Shown here: positions 17,211 through 25,248 of the stretch, in pieces | Numbering within the stretch: the first letter of the stretch is position 1 | How the letters are laid out: each line of letters starts with the position of its first letter | Assembly: GCF_020639365.1 (NCBI RefSeq) | Contig: NZ_JAINUL010000001.1 | Span: 4,967,575-5,031,574, forward strand | Length of the DNA: 64,000 nucleotides | Direction: 5' to 3' | From: Streptomyces flavotricini | GTDB taxonomy: Bacteria; Actinomycetota; Actinomycetes; Streptomycetales; Streptomycetaceae | Made by a program: the position numbers and the translations under genes | The notes under the pieces: model-generated | Told to the model about the DNA's origin: nothing | The model's input: only the letters and a program-made list of their open reading frames with translations | Databases searched by the model: none

Positions 17211-17966
17211 TCAGTGGCGGAAGAAGATCCGGTCGCCGTACTCCTTCAGGACGCGGCCGTTCCATTCGTGGCCGCCGTCCACGTTGCCCGAGCGCAGCAG
17301 CGGGGGCTCCATGCCGCGGGCGGCGAGCTCGCCGGCGGCCGCCGCCATCACGGCCTGCATGATCGCGCTGGTCACGACGGTGGAGGCGGGCGCGAACGGC
17401 GCGTCGATGCCGTCGAGGCTCAGCTCGGCGTCGCCGACCGCGATCTTGCTGTCGAGGACGATGTCGCAGTGGTCCTTGAGGAAGGTGCCCGAGACGTGCC
17501 GCGACTTGGTGCCGGTCGCGTACGCCACCGAGGTCACGCCGATCACCTTCAGGCCGAGGGCCCGGGCGTTCATGGCCATCTCGACCGGCAGCGCGTTGCG
17601 CCCGGAGAGGGAGATGATCACGAGCACGTCGCCGTCGGTGGCCGGGCTGCTGTCGAGGACGGCCCCGGCGAGGCCGTCGACCCGCTCCAGGGCGCTGCCC
17701 AGGGTGGCCGGCATGACGTCGATCCCGACGGTGCCGGGGACGGCGAGGAAGTTCACCAGCGCGAGTCCGCCCGCCCGGTAGACGACGTCCTGCGCGGGGA
17801 GCGAGGAGTGTCCGGCGCCGAAGGCGAAGAGCCTGTTCCCCGAGGCGACGGCTTCGGCGATGGCGGTGCCGGCCTCGGCGATGTGCGCGGACTCCTCGTC
17901 CCTCACCCGCTCCAGGAGTCCGATCGCGGCGTCGAGGAACTGACCGGCCAGCTTGCTCTCGCTCAT
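17211..17966 (-). CDS. SIS-domain sugar-phosphate-binding protein (UPF0309)
   Basis: The 251-residue protein is a single SIS domain: NRLFAFGAGHSSLPAQDVVYRAGG (about residues 43-66), a loop with VLVIISLSGRNALPVEMAMNA (about 115-135), and VTSVAYATGTKSRH. SIS domains bind phosphosugars such as N-acetylglucosamine or N-acetylmuramic acid 6-phosphate. The pattern fits the UPF0309 family, and the neighbouring iron regulator supports orthology with the S. coelicolor gene next to dmdR1. Reaction unknown. It is transcribed divergently from dmdR1. Confidence 0.85.
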   Translation of the reverse strand: MSESKLAGQFLDAAIGLLERVRDEESAHIAEAGTAIAEAVASGNRLFAFGAGHSSLPAQDVVYRAGGLALVNFLAVPGTVGIDVMPATLGSALERVDGLAGAVLDSSPATDGDVLVIISLSGRNALPVEMAMNARALGLKVIGVTSVAYATGTKSRHVSGTFLKDHCDIVLDSKIAVGDAELSLDGIDAPFAPASTVVTSAIMQAVMAAAAGELAARGMEPPLLRSGNVDGGHEWNGRVLKEYGDRIFFRH

Positions 17967-18131
17967 ACGCCGATGGCCCTTCCAGAGGTGGGGTTCGTCC
18001 GTGTCCGCCGCTCACCGTGCGGTCTGGACCAAGGGCGTGTCAATACGAACGTCAATCCCGGGGCCGGTGTGCCCGGGGATGTCCTGGGCGGTGCTTGACG
18101 TCCGGCACGGGACGGTTGTCGGCGCGATGCG

Positions 18132-18848
18132 TCAGAATTGGGTGCAGGGCCAGCGCACGATATCCGAGGGGCACGAATGTCCGGACTGATCGATACCACG
18201 GAGATGTATCTCCGCACCATCCTCGAGCTGGAAGAGGAAGGCGTGGTCCCCATGCGCGCCCGCATCGCCGAGCGGCTCGACCAGAGCGGGCCGACGGTGA
18301 GCCAGACCGTGGCGCGCATGGAGCGCGACGGCCTGGTGTCCGTGGCGAGCGACCGACACTTGGAGCTGACGGAGGAGGGGCGGCGGCTGGCGACGCGCGT
18401 GATGCGCAAGCACCGGCTCGCGGAATGCCTCCTCGTCGACGTCATCGGCCTGGAGTGGGAGCAGGTGCACGCCGAGGCCTGCCGCTGGGAGCACGTGATG
18501 AGCGAGGCGGTGGAGCGGCGGGTGCTGGAGCTGCTGCGCCACCCGACCGAGTCGCCGTACGGGAACCCGATCCCGGGGCTGGAGGAGCTGGGCGAGAAGG
18601 CCGAGGCGGACCCGTTCCTGGAGGACGGCATGGTCAGCCTGTCGGAGCTGGACCCGGGCGCGGACGGCAAGACGGTCGTGGTGCGCCGGATCGGGGAGCC
18701 GATCCAGACGGACGCCCAGCTGATGTACACGCTGCGGCGGGCGGGCGTGCAGCCCGGCTCGGTGGTCAGCGTGACCGAGTCGCCGGGCGGGGTGCTGGTC
18801 GGCAGCGGTGGGGAGGCCGCGGAGCTCGATGCGGAGATCGCCTCGCAC
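18132..18848 (-). CDS. adm: Long antisense ORF across dmdR1; candidate adm homologue
   Basis: On the strand opposite dmdR1 an open frame of 238 codons runs through nearly the whole gene. In S. coelicolor an antiparallel gene, adm, was reported to overlap dmdR1 and to affect siderophore and antibiotic production. The predicted product is rich in Arg, Leu, His and Gln and has no domain I recognise. High-GC genes often give such antisense frames by chance, and no promoter or ribosome binding site was confirmed, so this entry rests on position and precedent. Confidence 0.3.
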   Translation of the reverse strand: MRGDLRIELRGLPTAADQHPARRLGHADHRAGLHARPPQRVHQLGVRLDRLPDPAHHDRLAVRARVQLRQADHAVLQERVRLGLLAQLLQPRDRVPVRRLGRVAQQLQHPPLHRLAHHVLPAAGLGVHLLPLQADDVDEEAFREPVLAHHARRQPPPLLRQLQVSVARHGHQAVALHARHGLAHRRPALVEPLGDAGAHGDHAFLFQLEDGAEIHLRGIDQSGHSCPSDIVRWPCTQF

Positions 18849-18869
18849 GTGTTCGTGGCCAAGCGCTGA
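18177..18869 (+). CDS. dmdR1: DtxR/IdeR-family iron-dependent repressor DmdR1
   Basis: The 230-residue protein is a full-length DtxR homologue: an N-terminal winged helix (RIAERLDQSGPTVSQTVARMERDG, about residues 25-48), a dimerisation and metal-binding domain with EQVHAEACRWEHVMS (about 95-110, carrying the Cys, Glu and His ligands) and a C-terminal SH3-like domain (about 145-230). With Fe2+ it represses siderophore and iron-uptake genes at iron boxes. GAGGGGC lies 5 bases before ATG 18177, which favours this start over an upstream GTG. No iron box was found in the window. A long antisense frame covers most of it. Confidence 0.93.
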   Translation: MSGLIDTTEMYLRTILELEEEGVVPMRARIAERLDQSGPTVSQTVARMERDGLVSVASDRHLELTEEGRRLATRVMRKHRLAECLLVDVIGLEWEQVHAEACRWEHVMSEAVERRVLELLRHPTESPYGNPIPGLEELGEKAEADPFLEDGMVSLSELDPGADGKTVVVRRIGEPIQTDAQLMYTLRRAGVQPGSVVSVTESPGGVLVGSGGEAAELDAEIASHVFVAKR

Positions 18870-19195
18870 CGGCCTCCACGCAGGCCGGTACGCGGCGCTG
18901 TCGGTGAGCAGGCACGGTCGGTGGCAGCACTGCCGGTGGTGGGTGCGGGCGGTCCCGGCGCCTTGCGGCGCCGGGACCGGTCCTCCCCTTTGCTGACCTG
19001 GAGCCCCGAGCTCTCAAGGTCATCCCCTCGGACCGTCTTCCCCGAGCGGCCCGCCTCCCTGTTGAAAGGATCTCCATCGGCAGCGGCGGCCAATCCTTGA
19101 GCAAGGTCACTCGAAAGAGCGGTGTTGAAGACGAGAACCCCGTTTTCGAATACGGGTTCGATAGTCTGGCCGCGAGCGAAGGGGGTGCATCTGCC
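18870..19195. other. Intergenic region after dmdR1 with terminator and promoter of the hydrolase
   Basis: A strong hairpin ends dmdR1 transcription at 18951-18978. The part from about 19080 to 19190 is markedly less GC-rich than nearby genes and lacks codon bias, so I treat it as promoter and leader, although a TTG-started extension of the next gene (from 19097) is open through it. Confidence 0.55.
18951..18978 (+). terminator. Intrinsic terminator of dmdR1
   Basis: GGTCCCGGCGCC and its exact complement form a 12-bp stem around a TTGC loop, followed by the pyrimidine-rich stretch GGTCCTCCCCTTTG. Confidence 0.8.
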
Positions 19196-20080
19196 GTGGT
19201 ACAGCGCATCGATGTGACAGGGGCCGACGGTGTGCGCCTGGCCGCCTGGGAGTTCCGGGAAGCACCCCCCACCGCGCCCCCGGATCCCGACGCGCCCCGG
19301 GTGCTGTTACTCCATGGCCTGATGGGCCGTGCCTTCCACTGGGCGGGCACCGCGCGCTGGCTCTCCCGGCACCGCCGGGTCATCGCCCTCGACCAGCGCG
19401 GCCACGGCCAGAGCGAGCGCCCCGCCGCCGGCCCGGGTGCCTCGACCCCGCTGGGGCGCGAGGCCTTCGTGGCCGACGCCGAAGCCGTCATCGAGCAGCT
19501 CGGCCTGGCCCCGGTGACCCTGGTCGGCCACTCCATGGGCGCCCTCACCGGCTGGCAGCTCGCCGCCCGCCGCCCCGACCTGGTCGAGGCCCTGGTGATC
19601 TGCGACATGCGCGCCTCCGCCCTCGGCGAGGCCTCCCAGCAGGAGTGGGAGGAATGGTTCCGCCGCTGGCCCCTCCCCTTCCCCACCCAGGACGCCGCCC
19701 GCCGCTGGTTCGGCGAGGACGACCCCCGGGTGGAACGCCCCGACCCCGGCCGCGGCGCCTTCTTCGCCGAGGTGATGCACGAGGACCAGGACGGCTGGCG
19801 CCCCGTCTTCTCCCGGCGCCAGATGCTGACCGCCCGCGAGACCTGGGTCCACGACGCGCACTGGGAGGAGCTGGCCCAGGTCCGCTGCCCGACCCTGGTC
19901 GTCCGCGGCCTCGACGGCGAACTGGGCCGCGCCGAGGCCCAGGAGATGGTCCGCGTCCTCCCGAAGGGCCAGTACGCCGAGATCCCCGACGCCGGCCACT
20001 ACCTCCACTACGACCAGCCGGCGGCCTGGCGCGCCGCCCTGGAACCCTTCCTGGACGAGATCAGAAGCGCCGCCCGCTGA
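19196..20080 (+). CDS. Alpha/beta hydrolase with a bldA-type TTA codon
   Basis: From GTG 19196 the protein has 294 residues and the alpha/beta hydrolase signatures: the oxyanion region VLLLHGLMGRAFHW, RVIALDQRGHGQS, the nucleophile GHSMGALTGWQ, and the late GHYLHYDQP with the catalytic His. The substrate is unknown. GAAGGGGG nine bases upstream supports this start; a TTG at 19097 would add 33 residues from a low-GC stretch without coding bias. Codon 19307-19309 (second Leu of VLLLHG) is TTA, the rare leucine codon read by the bldA tRNA, so translation may depend on development. Confidence 0.82.
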   Translation: MVQRIDVTGADGVRLAAWEFREAPPTAPPDPDAPRVLLLHGLMGRAFHWAGTARWLSRHRRVIALDQRGHGQSERPAAGPGASTPLGREAFVADAEAVIEQLGLAPVTLVGHSMGALTGWQLAARRPDLVEALVICDMRASALGEASQQEWEEWFRRWPLPFPTQDAARRWFGEDDPRVERPDPGRGAFFAEVMHEDQDGWRPVFSRRQMLTARETWVHDAHWEELAQVRCPTLVVRGLDGELGRAEAQEMVRVLPKGQYAEIPDAGHYLHYDQPAAWRAALEPFLDEIRSAAR

Positions 20081-20125
20081 GCAGCGCGGAAGGGCGGACA
20101 CGCGGATACGCGGACACCCGGAAAG

Positions 20126-20167
20126 ACGGGAGGGGGTGACGGGCAGCAGCCCGTCACCCCCTCCCGT
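20126..20167. terminator. Perfect 19-bp bidirectional terminator hairpin
   Basis: Arms 20126-20144 and 20149-20167 are exact complements around an AGCA tetraloop, between the convergent hydrolase and ABC permease genes. Confidence 0.9.
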
Positions 20168-20194
20168 ACGCGGACGCGCCCGCCCGCCCGCCGC

Positions 20195-21859
20195 TCAGCC
20201 CTTGCTGACCGCCAGCAGGATCTCCGGAAGGGTCCTCGCCACCGTCGGGGCCGCCAGGCGCAGTCCCGCCCAGGCCGCGAAGGTGCCCCAGGCCGCGCCC
20301 AGCGGGAGCACGATCCAGGTCAGCGACTGCTGGTCCGTCACGTTGAGGAAGACCGTCAGCGCGATCACCGGCGAGCAGATCAGCGCCGACACCAGCATGC
20401 CGCCGAAGATGCCCGCCCAGGCGAGCCCGCCCTGACCCGGCGCCACGTTCTTGAACGCGCCGTCCGTCGGGATCGAGTACGGGAACCGGGCCGAGGCCAG
20501 CGCACCCGTGCACAGCATCGAACCGAGCAGCGCCAGGCCCACCCCGAGCCCCGCCGGGAGCGCGGCCCAGTCCTCCAGGAGCGCCGCCGTGACCGCCGTC
20601 AGCACGACCGTGTACGGGACGGTCACCAGGGCCAGGGCGTACGCGCGGGCGCGCAGCTCCTCGAACGCCTCCCGCGGGGTCGAGATGGTCTGCGCGACCA
20701 TCCAGAACGCCGAGGTGTCCTGCCCGAACTGGTTGTACATCTGCATGCCCAGCATGCCCGCGCCGAAGCAGGCCAGGTACATCGAGCCCGTGCCCTGCAG
20801 GGCGTTGAAGACCGGGACGATCGCACCGACCGCCAGCGCCGTCACCCACGCCGACTTCGTCTTCGGGTCGCGCACCACGTACCGCAGCGCGCGCTGCATG
20901 ACCGCGCCCGTCCGCCCGGCCGGCAGGAACGCCCACGCACCGGCGCCGCCCTCGGACTCCCGCTTCCCCGACGGCTTCGCCGCCGCGATCGTCGACCCGT
21001 CCGGGGTGACCATCAGCGCGGTCAGGCTCCGCTCCCAGAACCGCAGCAGCAGGACCAGCGCGAGGACGGTCACCGCCAGCTGGCCCGCCGCCGTCCCGTA
21101 CGAGCCCTTGCTCGCCGAGTCCACCATGCCGACGGCCGTCGCGGGCGGCAGCCACCGCACCACGGCCTCGGCCGGCTCCAGCCGCGCCAGACCGCCCGAC
21201 TCGAACAGGCGCTGGCTCGCGAAGTTCGCCACCTGCGCGCCGATCGCGATCAGCAGACCGCTGAGCAGCGCCAGGTCGCGACCCTTGCGGCTGGTCAGCA
21301 GCCGCACGTTGGCCGTGGCCACCGAGCGGGCCAGCGTGACGCAGCCCAGCACCAGCAGCGGCGCGGCCACCACGGCCGCCACGATCCCCGCCGCGCCCCG
21401 CGCGACGGCCACCACCGAGCCCACCGCCAGGCAGACCGTGAACAGAGGGCCGATGCCGACCAGCGAGGAGGCCAGCAGGGCCCGTACGAGCGGTCGCGGC
21501 CGCAGCGGCAGCATGACCAGCCTGCTCGGGTCGAGGGTCTCGTCCCCGCTCGGGAAGAACAGCGGCATGAACGTCCAGCCCAGTGCCAGGATCGCGGCGA
21601 GCAGCACGACGACCGTGCCCGCGTGCGCGTTCCCGTGCAGTACGGCCAGGCCGACCATGGCGAGGCAGGCCACCGCCAGCGACAGCGCCAGCGAGGTGAA
21701 GTACGCGGCCTTGCGCTTCGACGAGCCCTTCAGCCCGTTGCGGATCAGCGAGAGCTTGAGGCGGAGGAAGACCGAGGTCAGGTTGACCGCGGCAGCGGCG
21801 GGCGGGGCGGCGGCCGAAGCGCGCCCGGCCGCCGGGGCGGAGGCGGACGCGGCGCTCAT
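20195..21859 (-). CDS. ABC exporter permease subunit
   Basis: The 554-residue protein is strongly hydrophobic, with about twelve predicted membrane segments, an Ala-rich N terminus and a cytoplasmic linker near residues 280-300 (TPDGSTIAAAKPSGKRE). The layout fits ABC-2-like permeases that pair with a separate ATPase. Its ATG overlaps the stop of the upstream ATPase gene by 4 bases (ATGA), so the two are co-translated. The transported molecule is unknown. The start was placed at 21859 from this overlap, although the same frame remains open further upstream inside the ATPase gene. Confidence 0.85.
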   Translation of the reverse strand: MSAASASAPAAGRASAAAPPAAAAVNLTSVFLRLKLSLIRNGLKGSSKRKAAYFTSLALSLAVACLAMVGLAVLHGNAHAGTVVVLLAAILALGWTFMPLFFPSGDETLDPSRLVMLPLRPRPLVRALLASSLVGIGPLFTVCLAVGSVVAVARGAAGIVAAVVAAPLLVLGCVTLARSVATANVRLLTSRKGRDLALLSGLLIAIGAQVANFASQRLFESGGLARLEPAEAVVRWLPPATAVGMVDSASKGSYGTAAGQLAVTVLALVLLLRFWERSLTALMVTPDGSTIAAAKPSGKRESEGGAGAWAFLPAGRTGAVMQRALRYVVRDPKTKSAWVTALAVGAIVPVFNALQGTGSMYLACFGAGMLGMQMYNQFGQDTSAFWMVAQTISTPREAFEELRARAYALALVTVPYTVVLTAVTAALLEDWAALPAGLGVGLALLGSMLCTGALASARFPYSIPTDGAFKNVAPGQGGLAWAGIFGGMLVSALICSPVIALTVFLNVTDQQSLTWIVLPLGAAWGTFAAWAGLRLAAPTVARTLPEILLAVSKG

Positions 21860-22698
21860 CGGGCCGCCTGCCCGCCGAGCCAGTCCAGGGAGTCGCCCGC
21901 GTCGCGCCCGCCCGCACCGACCAGCTCCAGGAACGCGGCCTGCAACGAGGGCGCGCCGCCCCGTACGTCGGCCAGCGGGCCCGCGGCGCGGATCCGGCCG
22001 GCGGCCATGACGGCCACCCAGTCGCACAGCGACTCGACCAGCTCCATCACGTGGGAGGAGAAGACGACCGTGGCGCCGGAGGAGGTGTACCGCTCCAGCA
22101 CCCCGCGGATGGTCTGCGCCGACACCGGGTCCACGCCCTCGAACGGCTCGTCCAGGAACAGCACCTCGGGGTTGTGCAGCAGGGCGGCGGCCAGGCCGAT
22201 CTTCTTCCGCATGCCCGTCGAGTAGTCCACGACCAGCTTGTGCTGCGAGCCCGCGAGGTCCAGGACGTCCAGCAGCTGCGTCGCCCGCTTGTCCGTCTCC
22301 TCGCCCGGCAGCCCCCGCAGCCGGCCCATGTAGCCGAGGAGTTCGCGTCCCGACAGCCGCTCGAAGAGCCGCAGGCCCTCCGGCAGTACGCCGATCCGCG
22401 ACTTCACCTCGACCGGGTCGCTCCACACGTCGTGCCCGGCGACGAGGACCCGCCCCATGTCGGGGCGCAGCAGTCCGGTCACCATCGACAGCGTCGTCGT
22501 CTTGCCCGCGCCGTTCGGTCCGACCAGGCCGATGAACTGGCCGGCGGGCAGTTCCAGATCGATCCCCGCGACCGCGACCTGGTCGCCGAAGCGCTTCCAC
22601 AGGCCCTCGACCCGCACCGCCGCCGGTCCGGCGGACGGCGCGGATCGCGCACCGTCCGGTCCGTCCGCCCCACCCGTCGCAACTGCCTGGTCCGGCAT
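21856..22698 (-). CDS. ABC transporter ATP-binding subunit
   Basis: The 280-residue product has all nucleotide-binding motifs: Walker A GPNGAGKTT (about residue 65), signature YSTGMRKKIGLAAAL, Walker B VLFLDEPFEGVD and the H-loop in VFSSHVMELVE. It is of the drug or natural-product exporter type (DrrA/CcmA-like) and powers the permease encoded immediately downstream. An extra 28 N-terminal residues precede the domain. A weak hairpin lies upstream at 22734-22755. Confidence 0.92.
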   Translation of the reverse strand: MPDQAVATGGADGPDGARSAPSAGPAAVRVEGLWKRFGDQVAVAGIDLELPAGQFIGLVGPNGAGKTTTLSMVTGLLRPDMGRVLVAGHDVWSDPVEVKSRIGVLPEGLRLFERLSGRELLGYMGRLRGLPGEETDKRATQLLDVLDLAGSQHKLVVDYSTGMRKKIGLAAALLHNPEVLFLDEPFEGVDPVSAQTIRGVLERYTSSGATVVFSSHVMELVESLCDWVAVMAAGRIRAAGPLADVRGGAPSLQAAFLELVGAGGRDAGDSLDWLGGQAAR

Positions 22699-22733
22699 GT
22701 GCGTCTGCCTCTCGTCCTGTTCCCCGTGGTCTT

Positions 22734-22755
22734 GCCCTCCTCACGATAGGAGGGC
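22734..22755. terminator. Short hairpin between primase-like gene and ABC operon
   Basis: GCCCTCCT and AGGAGGGC form an 8-bp stem around CACGAT in the 140-base gap between two leftward genes. It may end the upstream transcript or be an operator of the ABC operon; no T-run follows. Confidence 0.45.
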
Positions 22756-22838
22756 GGGGAGAGGGTGGGCAGTTACTTATGTCATGAGTTTCCGGGCACG
22801 AACATCCCGGTCCTGACCTGCGATCCCGGGCGCGGGGG

Positions 22839-23525
22839 TCAGGCGCCCCGCCGGTCCCGGTCCGCCGCCGCCTCGCGTCCGCACGCGTAGGCCAGCGCCG
22901 CGATCAGCTCCTCCGTGTCCGGCAGCCACCGGTTGGCAGGGGTGGGCCGGCGCGCCCACTGAACCGCGCCCCGGCCGCCGAAACGGGTGGGCGGCGCGGC
23001 CACGTACTCGCCCTCGCCCCGCGCGGCCAGATCGATCGCGGCCGGCGACCAGCCGAGCTTGCGCACCAGGTCCGGCACCTTCGCCCCGGCGCCCGGCAGG
23101 ACGAAGAACAGCATCCGGTGGTCGGGCGTCAGGGCGACCGGTCCGAGGGTGCGCTCCATCCGCTCCAGGCGCGCCAGCGCCAGGAACCCGGCCGAGTCCG
23201 GCACGTCCAGGGCGTCGAACGTCCGGCCCGTCGGCAGCAGGATCGAGGCCTCGGGACGCTTCGCCCAGATCCGCCGCACCTGGACCGCGCTGCCCGTGGC
23301 CAGCGCCGCCCAGTCCTTCACCGTGGGGTGCGCGCCGGGCGCCGGGCAGTCCTGCACCCCGCAGGAGCACACCTCCCGCCCGTCGGCGGACTCCAGCCAG
23401 GTGCCGGCGAAGACGTCCCAGTGCCGTTCTTCCGCGTACCGCACGGCATGGTCCAGCAGCTGCTCGCCGCGCTGCTTGGGGATGGGTGCCGTCTCCGTGA
23501 CTCCGATGGTCTCTTCCACGCCCAT
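22839..23525 (-). CDS. Bifunctional primase/polymerase N-terminal domain protein
   Basis: The 228-residue protein resembles the prim-pol N-terminal domain carried by many small Streptomyces proteins: LLDHAVRYAEERHWDVFAGTW at the start, a Cys-rich loop CSCGVQDCPAPGAHP (about residues 55-70), and WARRPTPANRWLPDTEELI near the end. Catalytic acidic residues of active prim-pols are not clearly preserved, and there is no helicase domain, so a replication role is uncertain. The start was placed at ATG 23525 rather than the GTG a few codons upstream. It is divergent from the regulator at 23740. Confidence 0.7.
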   Translation of the reverse strand: MGVEETIGVTETAPIPKQRGEQLLDHAVRYAEERHWDVFAGTWLESADGREVCSCGVQDCPAPGAHPTVKDWAALATGSAVQVRRIWAKRPEASILLPTGRTFDALDVPDSAGFLALARLERMERTLGPVALTPDHRMLFFVLPGAGAKVPDLVRKLGWSPAAIDLAARGEGEYVAAPPTRFGGRGAVQWARRPTPANRWLPDTEELIAALAYACGREAAADRDRRGA

Positions 23526-23698
23526 CACAACTCTCGGGGTCACGCGGGGTTACGGGCGTAAACCGGCCGGTGGCCGGAGCATCGATCCTGCATACGGGGC
23601 GCACTGGAGCACGTGTGGGGGCGCGTAGGAGGTCGGGGCGCCGGAGTTGGGTAGCGACACGACGCAGAGCGGATGATTCTCCGCAACTCAGGCGGGAA

Positions 23699-23718
23699 GT
23701 GATCATTCCAACGATCAC
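23699..23718. promoter_or_regulatory. Inverted repeat GTGATC-N8-GATCAC in a divergent promoter
   Basis: Six-base perfect arms separated by 8 bases lie 22 bases before the NsdA-like gene. A second short repeat GCGGA/TCCGC is at 23669-23684. Position suggests an operator, possibly of the adjacent regulator. Confidence 0.4.
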
Positions 23719-23739
23719 CCGCGGCTACTGGGGGTTTTC

Positions 23740-25119
23740 ATGGCAGCCAGGCCTCTCGTCGCGCGCCAGCCGAATGAACGGCTTCAGGCGCTCATCCAGG
23801 AAGCCGGGTGCTCGAACGCCGGGCTCGCCCGGCGCGTCAACATGTGCGGGGCCGAACACGGCCTCGATCTCCGCTACGACAAGACTTCCGTCGCCCGGTG
23901 GCTGCGCGGCCAGCAGCCGCGCGGCCGGGCGCCGGGCATCATCGCCGAGGCGCTGGGGCGCAAGCTCGGCCGGACCGTCACCATCGACGAGATCGGCATG
24001 GCCAACGGCAAGAACCTCGCCTCCGGCATCGGCCTGCAGTTCTCCCCGACCGTCATCGGCGCCATCGAGCAGGTCAGCGAGTTGTGGCGGAGCGACGTCG
24101 GCCGCCGCGACTTCCTGTCCGGGTCCAGCGTGGCCGCCTCGGCGCTCGTCGAGCCGAGCCGCGACTGGCTGATCACCGGCGCCGACGCGCAGGTGGCGCG
24201 CAGCGGCGGCTCGCGCGTCGGGATGCCGGACGTGGAGGCGGTACGGGCGACCACCGACGCCCTGAAAGACCTCGACCACCGCTTCGGCAGCGGGCACGTG
24301 CGGCCCGTCGTCGTGCACTACCTCAACTCCGTGGTGTCCGGGCTGATCGGCGGCTCGTACCGGGAGCCGGTCGGGCGGGCGCTGTTCGCCGCGGTGGCCA
24401 GACTGACCGAGCTCGCCGGGTACATGGCGGTGGACACCGGCCAACCGGGCCTGGCGCAGCGCTACTACATCCAGGCGCTGCGGCTGGCGCAGGCGGCCGG
24501 GGACCGGGCGTACGGGGGCTACGTGCTCGCGGCGTCCATGAGCCACCTCGCGGCGGAGCTCGGTAATCCGCGGGAGATCGCGCAGCTGGCGCGGGCCGCG
24601 CAGGAGGGCACCCGCGGGCAGGTCACGCCGCGGGTGGAGGCGATGTTCTACGCGGCCGAGGCGCGCGGGCACGCGCTGCTCGGCGACACCCGGGCCACGG
24701 CGGTGCTGTCCTCCCGGGCGGTGACGGCGCTGGAGCGGGCGGAGCCGGAGTCGGGCGACGACCCGGTGTGGATCCGGCACTTCGACGCGGCGTACCTCGC
24801 GGACGAGCTGGCCCACTGCCACCGGGACCTCGGCCAGGCGGACGCGGCGGCCCGGCAGGCCGAGGAGGCGCTGCGGGGGCTCCCGGCGGGCAAGGCGCGG
24901 CGCCGGGCGATCGGGCTGTTGCTGCTGGCGGCGGCGCAGGTGCAGCAGCGTGAGGTGGAGCAGGCGTGCCAGACGGCCGCGAAGGCCGCCGACCTGCTGT
25001 CGGGGCTCCGCTCGAACCGGGGCGCCGAGTACCTGGACGACTTCCGGAGCCGGCTCGCCCCGTACCGCGAAGAGCCGGCGGCCCGGGAATTCACGGCCCG
25101 GCTGGAGGTGGTGGCGTAG
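23740..25119 (+). CDS. NsdA-like regulator with TPR region
   Basis: The 459-residue protein starts with an atypical helix-turn-helix region (RLQALIQEAGCSNAGLARRVNMCG, then SVARWLRGQQPRGRAPGIIAEALGRKLG) and continues into a long all-helical part with TPR-like repeats (about residues 180-430). This matches the NsdA family of streptomycete proteins, whose founder negatively affects sporulation and antibiotic production. GGGGG 6-10 bases before ATG 23740 supports the start. The stretch RRDFLSGSSVAASAL near residue 125 resembles a Tat motif but lies internally and is not a signal. Confidence 0.78.
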   Translation: MAARPLVARQPNERLQALIQEAGCSNAGLARRVNMCGAEHGLDLRYDKTSVARWLRGQQPRGRAPGIIAEALGRKLGRTVTIDEIGMANGKNLASGIGLQFSPTVIGAIEQVSELWRSDVGRRDFLSGSSVAASALVEPSRDWLITGADAQVARSGGSRVGMPDVEAVRATTDALKDLDHRFGSGHVRPVVVHYLNSVVSGLIGGSYREPVGRALFAAVARLTELAGYMAVDTGQPGLAQRYYIQALRLAQAAGDRAYGGYVLAASMSHLAAELGNPREIAQLARAAQEGTRGQVTPRVEAMFYAAEARGHALLGDTRATAVLSSRAVTALERAEPESGDDPVWIRHFDAAYLADELAHCHRDLGQADAAARQAEEALRGLPAGKARRRAIGLLLLAAAQVQQREVEQACQTAAKAADLLSGLRSNRGAEYLDDFRSRLAPYREEPAAREFTARLEVVA

Positions 25120-25166
25120 GGGGTGTCTTGTCGGTCGAGCCCGGCATGATCGGCAGGACATCCCCG
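25118..25166 (+). terminator. G-U-rich terminator after the NsdA-like gene (repeat family A)
   Basis: The stretch beginning GGGGGTGTCTTGTCGGTC pairs imperfectly, with G-U pairs and one bulge, with GATCGGCAGGACATCCCC at about 25149-25166. It begins at the stop codon. Its left half nearly equals that of the perfect hairpin at 44145-44202, so both belong to one repeat family. Confidence 0.6.
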
Positions 25167-25248
25167 GGGGGCCTCCGGTGCAGGGGGGTGACCGGGTAGC
25201 GTGAGCCGACGATTCGGAATATCCGGAGTAGTCGGCGAAGGAGTCCCG

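Noticed and set aside
18000..18176. Iron box for DmdR1 autoregulation
   Set aside because: No TTAGGTTAGGCTCACCTAA-like sequence was found in the SIS-dmdR1 spacer.
19097..19195. TTG-started N-terminal extension of the alpha/beta hydrolase
   Set aside because: The stretch is low in GC, lacks third-position bias and has no good ribosome binding site, whereas GTG 19196 has GAAGGGGG in front.
24100..24150. Tat signal RRDFLSGSSVAASAL in the NsdA-like regulator
   Set aside because: It lies about 125 residues into the protein behind a DNA-binding domain and lacks a hydrophobic export core.
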